Assembly: GCF_030704535.1 (NCBI RefSeq)
Contig: NC_081812.1
Coordinates: 17,741,501 to 17,805,500 of the forward strand
Direction of reading: 5' to 3'
Source: Vitis vinifera
Taxonomy: Eukaryota; Streptophyta; Magnoliopsida; Vitales; Vitaceae
DNA length: 64,000 nt
This document shows positions 11,869 to 23,500 of the stretch, in pieces. The position numbers and the translations under genes are program-made. The notes beneath the pieces were generated by a model that ran no database searches, was not told the origin of the DNA, and saw only the letters and a list, made by a program, of their open reading frames with translations. Positions within the stretch are counted from its first letter, which is position 1. Each line of letters begins with the position of its first letter.

Positions 11869-12893
11869 GGTGAATACATGTGGTCCATGTTTGCATTGGT
11901 GGTGGCCTATATCATATTGGTGGTGCCATATATAATATATTTTTAGATTAAATGACCCAAATATTGGGTAACATTTTTAGATTAAACAACTAAAACTAGA
12001 TTATGTGATTGAAATTATCAATATCAAATGTAAAATATGATTGCTACTTTTGAAAGCAAATTATAAGAACCTTTGAATAGGTACAAATTTATTTGATATT
12101 TTAGGTCTGTGCCATAATTATGAAAATATAGATATTTTTTGTTTTAAAAAAATGCAACATTAATTAAAAAAAATGAAAAATAAATGGAAAATTCAAGTCT
12201 TGAAAAATATTTGTTTAAAGAAATTCAAAAAATAAAATAAATTTACAAATTGTTATTCAACTTTTGAGTATTCATTATATAATATTAAAATTCAAGTGCA
12301 ATAAAACTATTAAGAGAGGTAGTGAAACCTTTAAGTTCCAAAATATTAGTTATGTTTTTAGTATAAGATTTATTTTTAAACTTTTAATAAATTTAATAAC
12401 ATCCCACTGTGAATTTATACTATTTGTCAAGTAAATAAGTACTTATTTTACTTTGATTTCATTTTGATTTTATCAATCTTTATAATTATTTTAACTTTTA
12501 TCAAATAATTTGTTCACTCTTATATGCTTTAGGCCATAGTTCACCTCAAGTGAGAAAAAAAAAAATCATTCCTAATTCTCAATTAATTAATTAATAATAA
12601 TTTTTTAATGTAAATTACTCTTTACAAATTTATCACTTTTTTTATATTTATATTTTATTTTTTAAAACCTTTTGTCTAAATCTAACTATTAGATTTTTTT
12701 TTCTTAATGTTAAAGGGGAGTTGATGCACCAGTCAGAGTCTTCATCCATAATAGAAGAAAAAAGACAAATATTTGGTTGTTGATTGCAATTCTCATTAGC
12801 TGGAACCACGTCTTATATGTTTTTGTAGGTAACTATGGTTGCTTCGGCTTGGAAGGGTTGTGACTATCTTTGTTAGGAAGAGACAATAAAATC
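11869..12893 (+). repeat. tandem repeat unit B, complete, with empty CACTA site
   Basis: This is the second copy of the 1-kb unit, from 'ggtgaatacatgtggtcc' to the next 'aaaatctttggtgg'. At 12300-12345 it reads 'gtgaaacctttaagttcc', exactly the sequence that flanks the CACTA element in unit A with only one AAG. No coding domain is seen. Confidence 0.75.
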
Positions 12894-13329
12894 TTTGGTG
12901 GAAGTGAATACATGTGGTCCTATGTTTGCATTGGTAGTGCCCTATATCATATTGGTGGTGGCCGATATGATATATTTTAGTATTTTAGATTAAATGACCC
13001 AAATATTGGGTAACATTTTTAAATTAAACAACTAAAACTAGATTATGTTATTGAAATTATCAATATCAAATGTAAAGTATGATTGCTACTTTTGGAAGCA
13101 AATTATAAGAACCCTTAAATATGTACAAATTTATTTGATATTTTTGGTATGTGCCATAATTATGAAAATATAGATTTTTTTTTTCAGAAAAATGCAAATT
13201 AATTAATACAAATGAGAAATAAATGGAAAATTTAAGTCTTGAAAAATATTTATTTAAAGAAATTAAAAAATAAAATAAATTTACAAATTGTGATTCAATT
13301 TTTCAATATTCATTATATAATATTAAAAT
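12894..13329 (+). repeat. tandem repeat unit C, truncated
   Basis: This is the third copy, starting 'gaagtgaatacatgtggtcc' and following unit B to 'cattatataatattaaaat', where it stops abruptly about 430 bases in. The sequence that follows is unrelated. Confidence 0.7.
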
Positions 13330-14079
13330 GAAAAATTCTAGAGTACCAAATTGATACTATACCAAAAAAAAAATTTTCTAGCCGTTGGATGTCCAAGATT
13401 AGATCTTGACCATTCATTTTAAATTTGGGGGAAAAAAAACCAAGATAACCTGTTAAGGAAGTAATTAGTTCTCTCATTCTCTCTTCTTCATTTTGTCTTT
13501 TTTGCCTTCGTTGTGACTTCATTTTGTCCATTTTTCTTCCACATGGACTATAAATGCACCTATATTTTAAAATATTATAATTTCATATTGTTTCATATAT
13601 AGAGTGGCCTAATGATTTTTTTTTTTTCCAACATATTGATGAGAAAGTGCATAAAATATGTAACTACAGTTAAACAATTAATATTTTACTTTCTATGCTA
13701 GCGCTTATCATTTCTCATCTTTTTCCAGATTTAACACATGATTTTAATTAATGTCAATGCTGCAAGCCCTCTTTTTAAAAGATATTTACAAAAAAGCTTG
13801 GGCATTGTAGTTTAGATGGAGATTGTCATTATATTTATATATGTTACCTGCGAGGTACCTGGAATCTACACCATTTTATGTCCTAAAAATTTTGTGCCTA
13901 AAAAGCTTTAGCATATACCATATTTGTATACCAATTAAATGTCATGTCACATTGCATATACAAGATTTTATTGATCCAACTCCGACCCTCCAACTCATGT
14001 AAACATGGATAGATCCAAACCAGTGGACAAGGTAGAAAATTTTATTATGGGGGTAAAATAGGAAAATTATAAATTATAA
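13330..14079. other. spacer without recognised genes
   Basis: AT-rich sequence. A short less AT-rich stretch about 13380-13430 ('ctagccgttggatgtcc') resembles sequence often seen in plant repeats, but I cannot assign it. I see no coding frame with a domain. Confidence 0.5.
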
Positions 14080-15156
14080 TAATATTAGATAGAATTCATA
14101 ATTTGAAATATTTTAAACTTATTTTTTATATTTTTAAAATAATTTTTATCTATAATATTTTAATTTTTGATCATTCTCTATATTTATATAATTATTTATT
14201 AAAAAATAAGTAAAATATGCTATCATAAATTCCTTATTTTATATTTTTAAAAATAGAAAAATATTTTCTATTTTTTTTATTATCAAATATGTTTTCTTTC
14301 TTTTTCTTATTTCTTAAAAACATAAAAGTATTTTTGAAAACAACTTCCAAACATACCATATACATCTCAAACTTTTCAAATTTTTATAAAAAGATAAATT
14401 TGAAAGAGCATATACAAAATTTTTATTTAATATAACCCTATTTTTTTATAATTTCCTTAACACCTATCATTGTGGCTTCCAATTTTAATCACAATTGTGA
14501 ATTGTAAGAGGCAATTGAAATCAATGTACTCCATGTACATTATGCACTATTTTATCCAACATTAACTTCTAAAAATATTTTATTAAAATGATTAAATAAC
14601 ACCTATATTTGGAAAAATAAATTTAATATATATATATTTAAAAGTAATAGGTTGACTCGCCCTTTATACAATAGTGTTTGTTGATTTTTTAAATCAACCA
14701 TGATGGTGCTTTCAGTCTTTTAGTTAGTTTCCAAATCAGAAAACACGAGTTATGTCAGTGTAAAAATCATGGTGACCAGGTGAGGATGTATGGAGGTACC
14801 ACTAGTCGATGGTACTTAGGGAATGTCTCATTTCTTTATTTAGGGTTGGAATTGACTACATCCTCCCAGCGTACTTGGTCAACACATACCTATTTTTGGT
14901 ACCATCAATATTCATTCTTTAAAGTTTGTGTTTTTAATAACCTTTTAATAATCCAATAACCTAAATTTTGCAATGTAGATGATAAGCATAAATATAAAAT
15001 ACTAAATTCATATTTAAGAAGAGTAGTATTTTATTTAGACATGAGATTGGAAACACGGGCTCCAACAATACAATATTGTACTTAATAAAAGCCCAGCTAG
15101 GCCTCGGCACTACTCTCCCAACTGCCACCATATAATTGCATTAATTTCATTTTGCA
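14080..15156. other. block II flank of psi-AP-b, plus extra sequence
   Basis: About 14080-14625 is the block II copy of 550-1110. From 14626 to 15156 lies sequence missing from block I, where the flank joins the relic directly at about 1132. Block I therefore lost this part, including the C-terminal third of its relic, or block II gained sequence. No gene is seen. Confidence 0.6.
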
Positions 15157-15775
15157 TGCACGCACCTTCGTAATCCACGGAATAATGGATGGTTCCGGGG
15201 TGAATTCCAAAACGTTGTGGCATCAGCGATGATTGGGAAAGAAGCGACTGGGAGCTGGGAGACAAAATAATTCTTTCCCGGCACCACCATATGTGCTCGA
15301 TCCGCTGCTAAATTGGTAAGTTAAGTCCAGGATTTTTATGGAGTTCTCGCTCGTAAAGTTGTAACAGAGTGTCAAACCGGTGGCAGCTTCGAGTTCAATA
15401 ACTCTTTTATACTTGGACATCTGCTTCTTCAACTCAGCTGCCACAATATTAAAAACCGTTCTTGTCATGTATCCTAAGCCTGAGTCTATTATGAGCTCAC
15501 CTCTCCGGTCGGATCCCGGAGCCAGATACTTTCGTGGAATCCTCAGGAGTTTGTCGCCGGTCATGGTATCTTTGACACCTATGTAGTAATAAATTAACAG
15601 GAAAGTCATCTGGGTTCTTGAGAAAGGGAGCTTAGCTAAGTCCTTTGGTTTCCCCATCAGGGTAATCCAAAATCAATTCGCCGTGAGAATTGAGACAGTA
15701 AGCGAACTTCTTCACACCCATCTACACCGACGAGCAATGAGAATAGTATGCGACTGAATCCCGCAAGTGCCGTTG
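15157..15775 (-). pseudogene. aspartic protease relic (psi-AP-b)
   Basis: Minus-strand remnant of the C-terminal half of an AP gene. It runs from the 'KFAYCLNSH'-like segment (about 15690-15715), through 'GV-KDT', 'RIPRKYLAPGSD', a second catalytic region IIDSGLGYM and 'VAAELKKQMSKYK', to 'TGLTLCYNFT' and a damaged C-terminus near 15160. The longest open piece is 144 codons (15223-15657). The signal peptide and the first catalytic Asp are absent. After DSG it has Leu, again not Ser or Thr. It is a longer version of psi-AP-a with the same neighbours and is non-functional. Confidence 0.85.
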
Positions 15776-16560
15776 TTGTACGAAGTATGTGGATGATATA
15801 ATTCTCCATAACGATGATAATACAATTCCTATGATGTCCATCTATTGATCATGCATGTAATTCTATTGTTATTTAATAATATAATAATATTACATCATAT
15901 ATTTTTATATATGTATAGACGTAAGCAAAGTATATGCATTACCGAACCGTTCCTCTTATCATTTTGTAATTAAATGAGTGTCAACATTCTCACATCCATT
16001 ATTTTTGTTCTTGAGCATCTCATAAAACATCATTGTCGGGTATTGTATGACCAGAATTTAATGCATAATATTTCAAAAAAAAAAATTAATTTTTTTTATA
16101 TTAATTATTTGTCATGATTTAAAAGAAAAGGCCCAATTGGAAGCACGGGTACGTAATCAATATTTTTACCCATTTTTATAGGATCTATGTGACTAATCAA
16201 TTTTCTTCATAAAAAAAACAAGCATAAAAAATCTTGTTAATTTTAGATAAAATTATGCCCCATACAACTATCAACCTAATAAATCCATAAATCAATTTAT
16301 ATCACATACAATTCATTCCTTTCTATTAATGCAGATTGGATAATAATAACTACTATGACATTTGAAAGGGCTAAAAGTTTGATTCACCTCGATAAAAAAG
16401 GACTTTAAAATTGAACCTCCTTCGAGCAGTTCATGGAAAATTCCACACTTGAAAAAGTTTGCATAAAAAAAAAAAAAAAAGTTACTGCAAGCATGAGAAA
16501 AGCCATAAATCATAATCCCAAGGCATATCAAGTTGCCATCCTGCTGACAATGAAAAAGGA
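15776..16560. other. flank of psi-AP-b, partly shared with block I
   Basis: About 15912-16330 matches 1429-1830 and a short part about 3755-3800. No gene is seen. From about 16370 the sequence has no partner in block I. Confidence 0.55.
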
Positions 16561-16564
16561 AGAA

Positions 16565-16850
16565 ATAAATCCAATCAAGGAAACTTCCTAGAAAATCATA
16601 TCAGCTACCACTCTACTCTAACAAGTGAAACAAAGGGGGAAAAAATCAATTAAGGAAACTTCGTAGAAAAAGCCAACAAGGAAGTTTTCTTGAGTAAGTA
16701 TAAATAAAAGCTATAAATAGTAAATACTTATGGGAAGGAACAATCCAATTGAGGAAACTTCCTAGAAAAAGCCTAAAAGGCAAACAAGGAATTTTCCCGA
16801 GCACAAATAAAAGTTATAAATACTAGAGGGCAAGGGGGTAAAGGGCAAGT
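16565..16850 (+). repeat. imperfect tandem repeat, about 70-100 bp, three copies
   Basis: Three successive copies centre on 'aa(t/g)gaaacttcctagaaaa' at about 16576, 16650 and 16750. Copies two and three also share 'aacaagga', 'caaataaaag' or 'gtataaataaaag', and 'tataaata'. The period varies because of indels. The function is unknown and there is no matching sequence in block I. Confidence 0.65.
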
Positions 16851-17768
16851 CTCTCTTCACTCGTTCATCCAAGGGCGGAGTCAACATATGCTTTGGGAAA
16901 TTAGATAAGTATTGTGTATGGACACAAAATATATTTATAAAATATTTGTTTGTTTTCATTTTTAATTTAAGTTTAATATTTATAAAATTAAATTTATTTA
17001 AATCCTAATATATATATATAATATTCTTCTAAATATTTTTTTTATATATAATTTTGTATTGAATACTTTATTAAATATTTTTTGGTGGTAAGTTATCTTT
17101 TATTTTATTTTAAGATTTTAAAGTTTTTTGGACTTTTAGGTTTAATCAAATACTCACTAATTTATGAATAATTATATAATTATGATAATTATATCACTCA
17201 CAACTCTTTTCTCTTATACCAATTTTTTATAAAATGGATATTCCCTCTACCCATAATTTTTTCCATCTAGAGTTTTTTTTACGTATATCTATATGTTTTT
17301 ATTCAATTTTTTCTATTGTTTGTTCTCGTTGTTTCGTAACATATATTATAGATAACATTTAAATAAAAAATTTATTACTATCAAATGATTTATTTTTTAA
17401 TTATTGAAAAAAAATCAAAGAAAAATTATTAGAGAAATTATTGAATTTTTCTAAAAAGTTCTCTATAACAAATATTTCTAAAAATTATTAAAAATATTTT
17501 AGTCATATTTATTACAATATTTTTAAGAGTTTTAAAAAAAATATTATTTGAACTTTTTAACGAACTTTTTGTTAAAATCTAAAACTCTTTAATATGTTTG
17601 TGATTTAATTTGATAAATTATAATATTTTCTTTTTTTATATATAGCTAATGTCAATAATTACTTATTTTATTGAATGGAATAATGTTGTAGAGTCATTTA
17701 TAAAATATGAAAATTTATCTATATTTATTATAATCATCGTATACTATTTCATCCCATCACCAAAAATT
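16851..17768. other. AT-rich spacer
   Basis: AT-rich sequence with no recognised gene. About 17200-17230 ('cttataccaat') resembles about 3830-3850 in block I, which suggests the shared block resumes there. Confidence 0.4.
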
Positions 17769-17868
17769 CTAGCTTTGGTTTGGCACTGCATCCACGACAA
17801 ACAAAAGTAATTTATCTTCTTCAATGAGAGTAAAAAGGGGTAACTCCCCCCTAAGGTTCCCCTCTATC

Positions 17869-18012
17869 AAATCCATCTTTGTATCTACCAAACAAATTAA
17901 TTCTCCCCTCTCTGCCAAATCCATCTTTGTATCCACCAAAGAAATAAATTCTCCTCTCTCTACCAAATCCATGTTTGTATCCACCAAACAGATGAATTCT
18001 CCCCATTCTATT
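17869..18012. repeat. 48-bp minisatellite, three copies
   Basis: Units start at 17869, 17917 and 17965, each beginning 'aaatccat' and containing 'tttgtat', 'accaaa' and 'aattct'. The unit is 16 codons long, so open frames run through it on both strands. On minus it reads as repeated VDTKMDL-type peptides in a frame ending at 17769. No flanking domain supports a gene. Confidence 0.85.
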
Positions 18013-18054
18013 TCAACATCAAAATGACGTATGAGTGGCTTTTGGATGTAAAAT

Positions 18055-19030
18055 TAATAGTTACGTAACATTAGGATTTTACGAAGTGGAAATAGACTTC
18101 TAGAACAAATAAAATTTTAATTACAGATATTAAACATATTCGATAATTATAATTTTTTTTTTTAAAAAAAAAAGAAAATATTTTTTTTGCTAATTAATTA
18201 TATAATAAATAAAAAACTAATGATTTCTCAACTATCTTTATTATTTATATGCAAGAGACTAATTTTATAGAAAAAAGTGAGCTCTCAAGCACACACTTGA
18301 AAATAATCCAATAATAAAAATACTTTAAAAATAAAGTTTTATATGCTGGAAAATTAAAAGTAGTATTTAAAATTATTAAATGTAATACATATATTATTAA
18401 AAAAATAGTACCTATATAATTAATTAAAAATACATAAAATTATAATTATTTTTTAAGTAAATCACTTAATTGAAAAATATATAAACTTCTAATTATTTTT
18501 AAATAAATTTTTATTAAATTTAAATTTTCTAAACTCGGAATTCTTATTTTATGATTTTTTTTAAAGTATAAAAACACACTTTTTTCAATTTTTTATTAGT
18601 TTGGTGACCAAGAATAGGATTGGGTGGACTCATGGGTGTAATTTTTCATTTTAAAATTTGTTTAAAAACTCCGAGAATAAGAGTTCTTTTATACCTTTAT
18701 TTTTTAAATTTTTGCTATGAAATTGCGAAAGTAAAAAATATGCCATTAAACATGATTTTAAAATTTTTAATTATAAAAATAAAAATACCATCGAAAGCTC
18801 CATAATTTGTATTTACTAAGCTTCTTTTATTTAGACCGGAGACTGTAAACACAAAGCCTTTCCGGTGCTCCAACAGTACAGGCATGTCGGTAATAAAGAG
18901 TAGGCAGTATTCTCCCAACTGCCATCTTCCTCTTACATTACTTAACAATACTGCAGGATCCTCCTAGGTTCCCATTATTTACTATTTCTTTGCCGCACCC
19001 AACTAGACCCATTGGCATGGATGTCATAGA
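18055..19030. repeat. downstream flank of AP2 (block II copy)
   Basis: Diverged copy of about 4490-5261 behind AP1. From about 18738 it also copies about 35345-35636 behind AP3. Shared landmarks are 'acacaaagcctttccggtgctccaac' in part and 'cccaactgccatc'. It holds no gene and probably includes the AP2 3' untranslated region. Confidence 0.65.
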
Positions 19031-20249
19031 CTAGCAAGTCTGTCGTCGGAACCCAAGACGCTCATTTTTGAGGTCATACTCCACATAATAATCCACATGC
19101 TGAGAATTCCCCAGAATAATAGACGGTCCCGGAGTGAATTCCATAGTGTTGTTGCCTGCATCAGTGACCATGGGTAAACAAGCCACGAGGCTTGTCTCAA
19201 GCCTAGACATTAATAAATAATTCATTCCTGCGACCACCATATTTGCGCCACCTCTAAATTGGTAAATTAAGGGGGGGATTTTTATGGATTTGTGGCCTGT
19301 GAAATTAAAACAAGGCGTGAGACCGGACTGGGTTTCTGCCTCGAGAGATCTCCTATACTTGGACATCTGCTTTTTCAGTTCATTTGTCACTATCTTAAAA
19401 ACCGGTCGTGTCATGTATCCGTACGCGAAACCAGAATCTATCATGAGACCACCTCGGCCGTCAGATCCTGGAGCCAGATACTTGCTTGGAATCCTGAGGA
19501 GCTTGTTTCCGATCTTGATATCTTTGACACCCAAGTAGTAGTAAAACGGGAAGTCAGGAGGGTTCTTGAGAAAGGGAGTGTAGAAAAGTCCTTTGGTTTT
19601 GCCATCACTGTAGTCCAAAACCAACTTGCCGCTGTTCCGGGTGTCATCGTAGTAGTGAGAATTGAGACAGTAAGCAAACTTCTTCACACCCATCTGCATC
19701 GGCAACGAGAACATTGTGCGACCGAACCCCGCAAATCCGTCAGAAGTAGGTAGACGAGCAGCGGATGTTGTACACCCAACAAGAAATGTATGAATTGTTT
19801 TCGCGGGAAAATTGAGGTTTTCTAATAGAAAATATCCAGATGATGCTCCTCCGCCATACTGAAGACGGTACCGTGGGCAAGCGTGAGAGCAATTTTTGGA
19901 ATTGCCATTGCAGCGGGGGCACCCAAGGTGAACATCTGGGGAAGAAGTGTTTACACATTTGGGATTTCTGCACCCCAGGATCTTAGAAGACGACGAAAGT
20001 TCGGGATTGAAAATTGGGGCTTTTTTGGGGCCGGCATCTGAAAAAGAACAGTTGGTGCATGTATAGTGAGTTGTACAAAGAGTCCATACTACATGACTTC
20101 CTGTGTCCACCAGGAAGGAGAGTTTTTGTGGAGGAGTGCCGAAGCTGAGAGGGATGGTGTGACCCCCATAACTATGAGGAAAAAGAGAGGTTTTTACGAG
20201 AGGGTTGGTCTTACCATGTTTCAAGTGATGGACTCTAGACAAGGATGCA

Positions 20250-20254
20250 GAGGC
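20250..20254. repeat. target site duplication GAGGC, left
   Basis: Five-base direct repeat next to the first base of the left LTR. It matches 24987-24991 on the other side and occurs once in AP1. Confidence 0.95.
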
Positions 20255-20520
20255 TGAAAGTTTTAGAAACTGGGTTTCAGAAACTGGGAAAAACCAATAT
20301 TTCTCATTGTCTATTAAGAAAAGATGATGAGTATTTTTACACTGACGTTTTCTTATATTTATATCTACAACAACCTAACTAACTAACTTCCTTCTTCAAG
20401 ACGTTCTTAACCGGCTTCTGTTTGTTGCAGCTGACCTCAGTTTGTTGCACCTGATCTCGGTTTGTTGCAGCTGACCCCGGACAGTTACTTTCTTGTTGAT
20501 CAGCTAGGTATCTTCTATCA
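20255..20520 (-). repeat. 3' LTR of the copia element
   Basis: 266 bp, matching 24721-24986 at all but one position. In element orientation it starts TGATAGAAG and ends CTTTCA. The gag-pol frame runs into it and stops at 20379-20381. Confidence 0.95.
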
Positions 20521-23500
20521 TCCCCCCGCAAGCTCACAGGGGAGGGAACAACAGATAGCTTCGTTCTGAAACTAAGGAACTGGGAGCTTGAAATATGTTT
20601 AGTGAAAATGTCAGCAACCTGTTCAGCGGAAGGAAGATACTGAATGACGAGCTGTTTACGAAGAACATGATCCCGTATAAAGTGAAGATCCATTTCAATG
20701 TGTTTGGTCCTAGCATGGAACACGGGATTTGCAGCCAAGTGAGCTGCACTTTTATTATCACACCAAAGTAGAGGTGGAGAGGAGGAAGAGAGACAAAGTT
20801 CTTGTAGAACATATTGAATCCAAATCATCTCTGAAGTAGCAGACGCAAGAGCACGATACTCAGATTCTGCACTGCTGCGAGACACAACCTTTTGTTTGTT
20901 GGAAGACCATGACACTAAATTCGGACCAAGGAAGATGCCATAGCCACCGGTGCTTCTTCTGTCATCTGGACAAGATGCCCAGTCGGCATCAGTATAGCCA
21001 TGAATATCCAACGAGGTGGACTGCTGCATCTGAATGCCATAGGATAAAGTGCCTTTGAGATATCGTAAAATCCGTTTCACAGCAAGCCAATGAGTAGTAG
21101 TGGGTGTAGCCATGAATTGACAAGCCTTATTAACAGCAAAAGAAATGTCTGGTCTGGTAAGGGTAAGATACTGAAGCGCACCAACCGTGCTGCGATATAA
21201 GGTGGCATCCGAGAAAGGTTCACCATCCAGATGAGATAATGTTTGTCCTAACAGTCCCGGAGTAGTAGCAGGCTTGGAGTCTAACATGGCTGTGCGAGAT
21301 AAGAGGTCTTGTGTGTACTTGTGCTGACTGAGATGAAACATAGTACCAGAACTAACTACTTCTATGCCCAGAAAATAATTGACATAGCCCAGGTCACGAA
21401 GAGCAAAAGAATAATTCAGCCGAGTAATAAATGAGGAAACTTGAGCTGAACTGCTGCCAGTTACTAGTATGTCGTCTACATAAATGAGTAAAATAAGGAC
21501 ATCATGTGTTGAATGATGAATGAACATCGAACTGTCAGCTCGAGAAGCTTGAAATCCCCAGCCAAGAAGTGAAGTGCTGAGTTTGTTATACCATGCCCGG
21601 GGGGCCTGCTTAAGGCCATATAAAGCCTTGTTAAGCTTGCAAACATGAGAAGGATATTGAGAATTGATAAAGCCCGGGGGTTGTTGCATAAACACATGCT
21701 CTTCAAGATCTCCATGGAGAAAGGCATTCTGAACATCAAGTTGGTGAACTGACCAGTTAAATGAGAGTGCAACTGCAAGTATAATGCGGATAGTAGAAGC
21801 CTTGACAACTGGACTAAAAGTCTCAAAATAATCGAGACCCAGAGTTTGAGTAAATCCTTGTGCAACTAACCGGGCCTTATAGCGATCAACTGTTCCATCG
21901 GGTTTATATTTGAGTTTGTAGACCCATTTACAACCAATTATATTGCCATTGGAGGGTGGTGGAACTAGATGCCACGTGTTGTTTCTTTGGAGAGCAGAAA
22001 ACTCTTTTTCCATGGCAAGAACCCAATTTGAATCTTTAACAGCCTGTGTGAATGTAGTAGGTTCAGAGATGTGAGATGAGAAGTAGACCTTCTTCTTGCT
22101 GATGCCATTCTTTGCACGTGTGACCATGGGATGCTGATTAGTAGGGTGAGGTTCAGAAGTGGAGATGTCAGCAAAAGGAACTTGTATCAGGTCTGGTAAA
22201 GAAATAGTGGAGGAAGGCATATTAGTTAACGGTGGGCTTGAGGTGGAAGGAGTTGTATGAGAACGTAGTGAGGACACGGGAGGAGATGAGCAAGGAAGAA
22301 AGGCTGGAGTGGGGATAGTAACTACAGATGAGGATTGATCCGGAGTAGACTGAAATGGGAATACCGTTTCATGAAACACAACATGCCTAGTAACATAGAG
22401 ACGGCCTGTCAAGGGGTTAAGACACATATAGCCTTTGTGATTGGAACTATAGCCAAGGAAAACGCATTGACTGGAGCGATAGGAGAGTTTATTTTTGTTG
22501 TATGGTCGAATATAAGGGTAGCATAAGCAACCGAAAATTTTAAAGATGTGATAATTTGGTGATTTGCCAAAAAGAATTTGAAAGGGAGATTGATAATTGA
22601 GAACCTTAGTAGGTAGCCGATTTATAAGGAAAATAGTTGTATGAAATGCATATAGCCAAAACTTGAAAGGTAAGGATGCAGTGGCTAATAGAGCAAGACC
22701 AGTTTCAATTATATGTCGTAATTTGCGCTCCGCTCGACCATTCTGTTCAGGTGTGTATGGACAAGAAAACTGACTTTTAATACCATGCGTAGCAAGATAT
22801 GAAGAGAAGGCTTTAAATTCACCACCATTATCAGACCGTAAACATTGTATCCGAGAATTAAACTGATTTTCAACTAGACTTTTGAACTTTATGAATACAG
22901 ATAATGCTTGATCTTTGCTGTGCAATGGATAAATCCAAGAGAAACGAGAGAAATCATCAACAAACAAAATGAAGTAGCGTGCACCAGTTGTGGACGGAAT
23001 GGAAGCAGGGCCCCAAAGATCAGCATGAAGTAAAGCTAAAGGATGAGAAGCTCTAGAAACAGACACATTGAAAGGCAATTTATGACTTTTTGCAAATTGA
23101 CAAGCACAACAGACATTGTTTTTATGGCATTGATGTGAAATATTACAAGAGGTAAGAATGTGTTTCAAGATATTATCAGCAGGGTGTCCAAGCCGAGAAT
23201 GCCAAAGTGTAGTTGTGGTTGTTAAAGAAAGATTGGAAGACCTGTCATAACTGGAAGAAACAAAAGCTGCAGGTGAAGGCACAAATCTGGCAGGGAATCT
23301 ATATAAGCCATGTTCAAGACTTCCTTGAAGAAGTATCTTCTTGGTGACCTGATCCTTGACAAAAAAGAATCGAGGATGAAACTCAAAGAAAGTATTATTA
23401 TCGGCACAAAACTGTGAGACACTAATGAGATTAGTAGCAATATCAGGAACGTGAAGTACTTGTCTCAGTTGAAAGGTTTTAGAAGAGGAAGGAAAGAAAG

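Noticed and set aside
19284-19753. Plus-strand frames antisense to AP2, with similar ones antisense to AP1 and AP3
   Set aside because: They are shadows of the protease coding strand and carry no features of their own.
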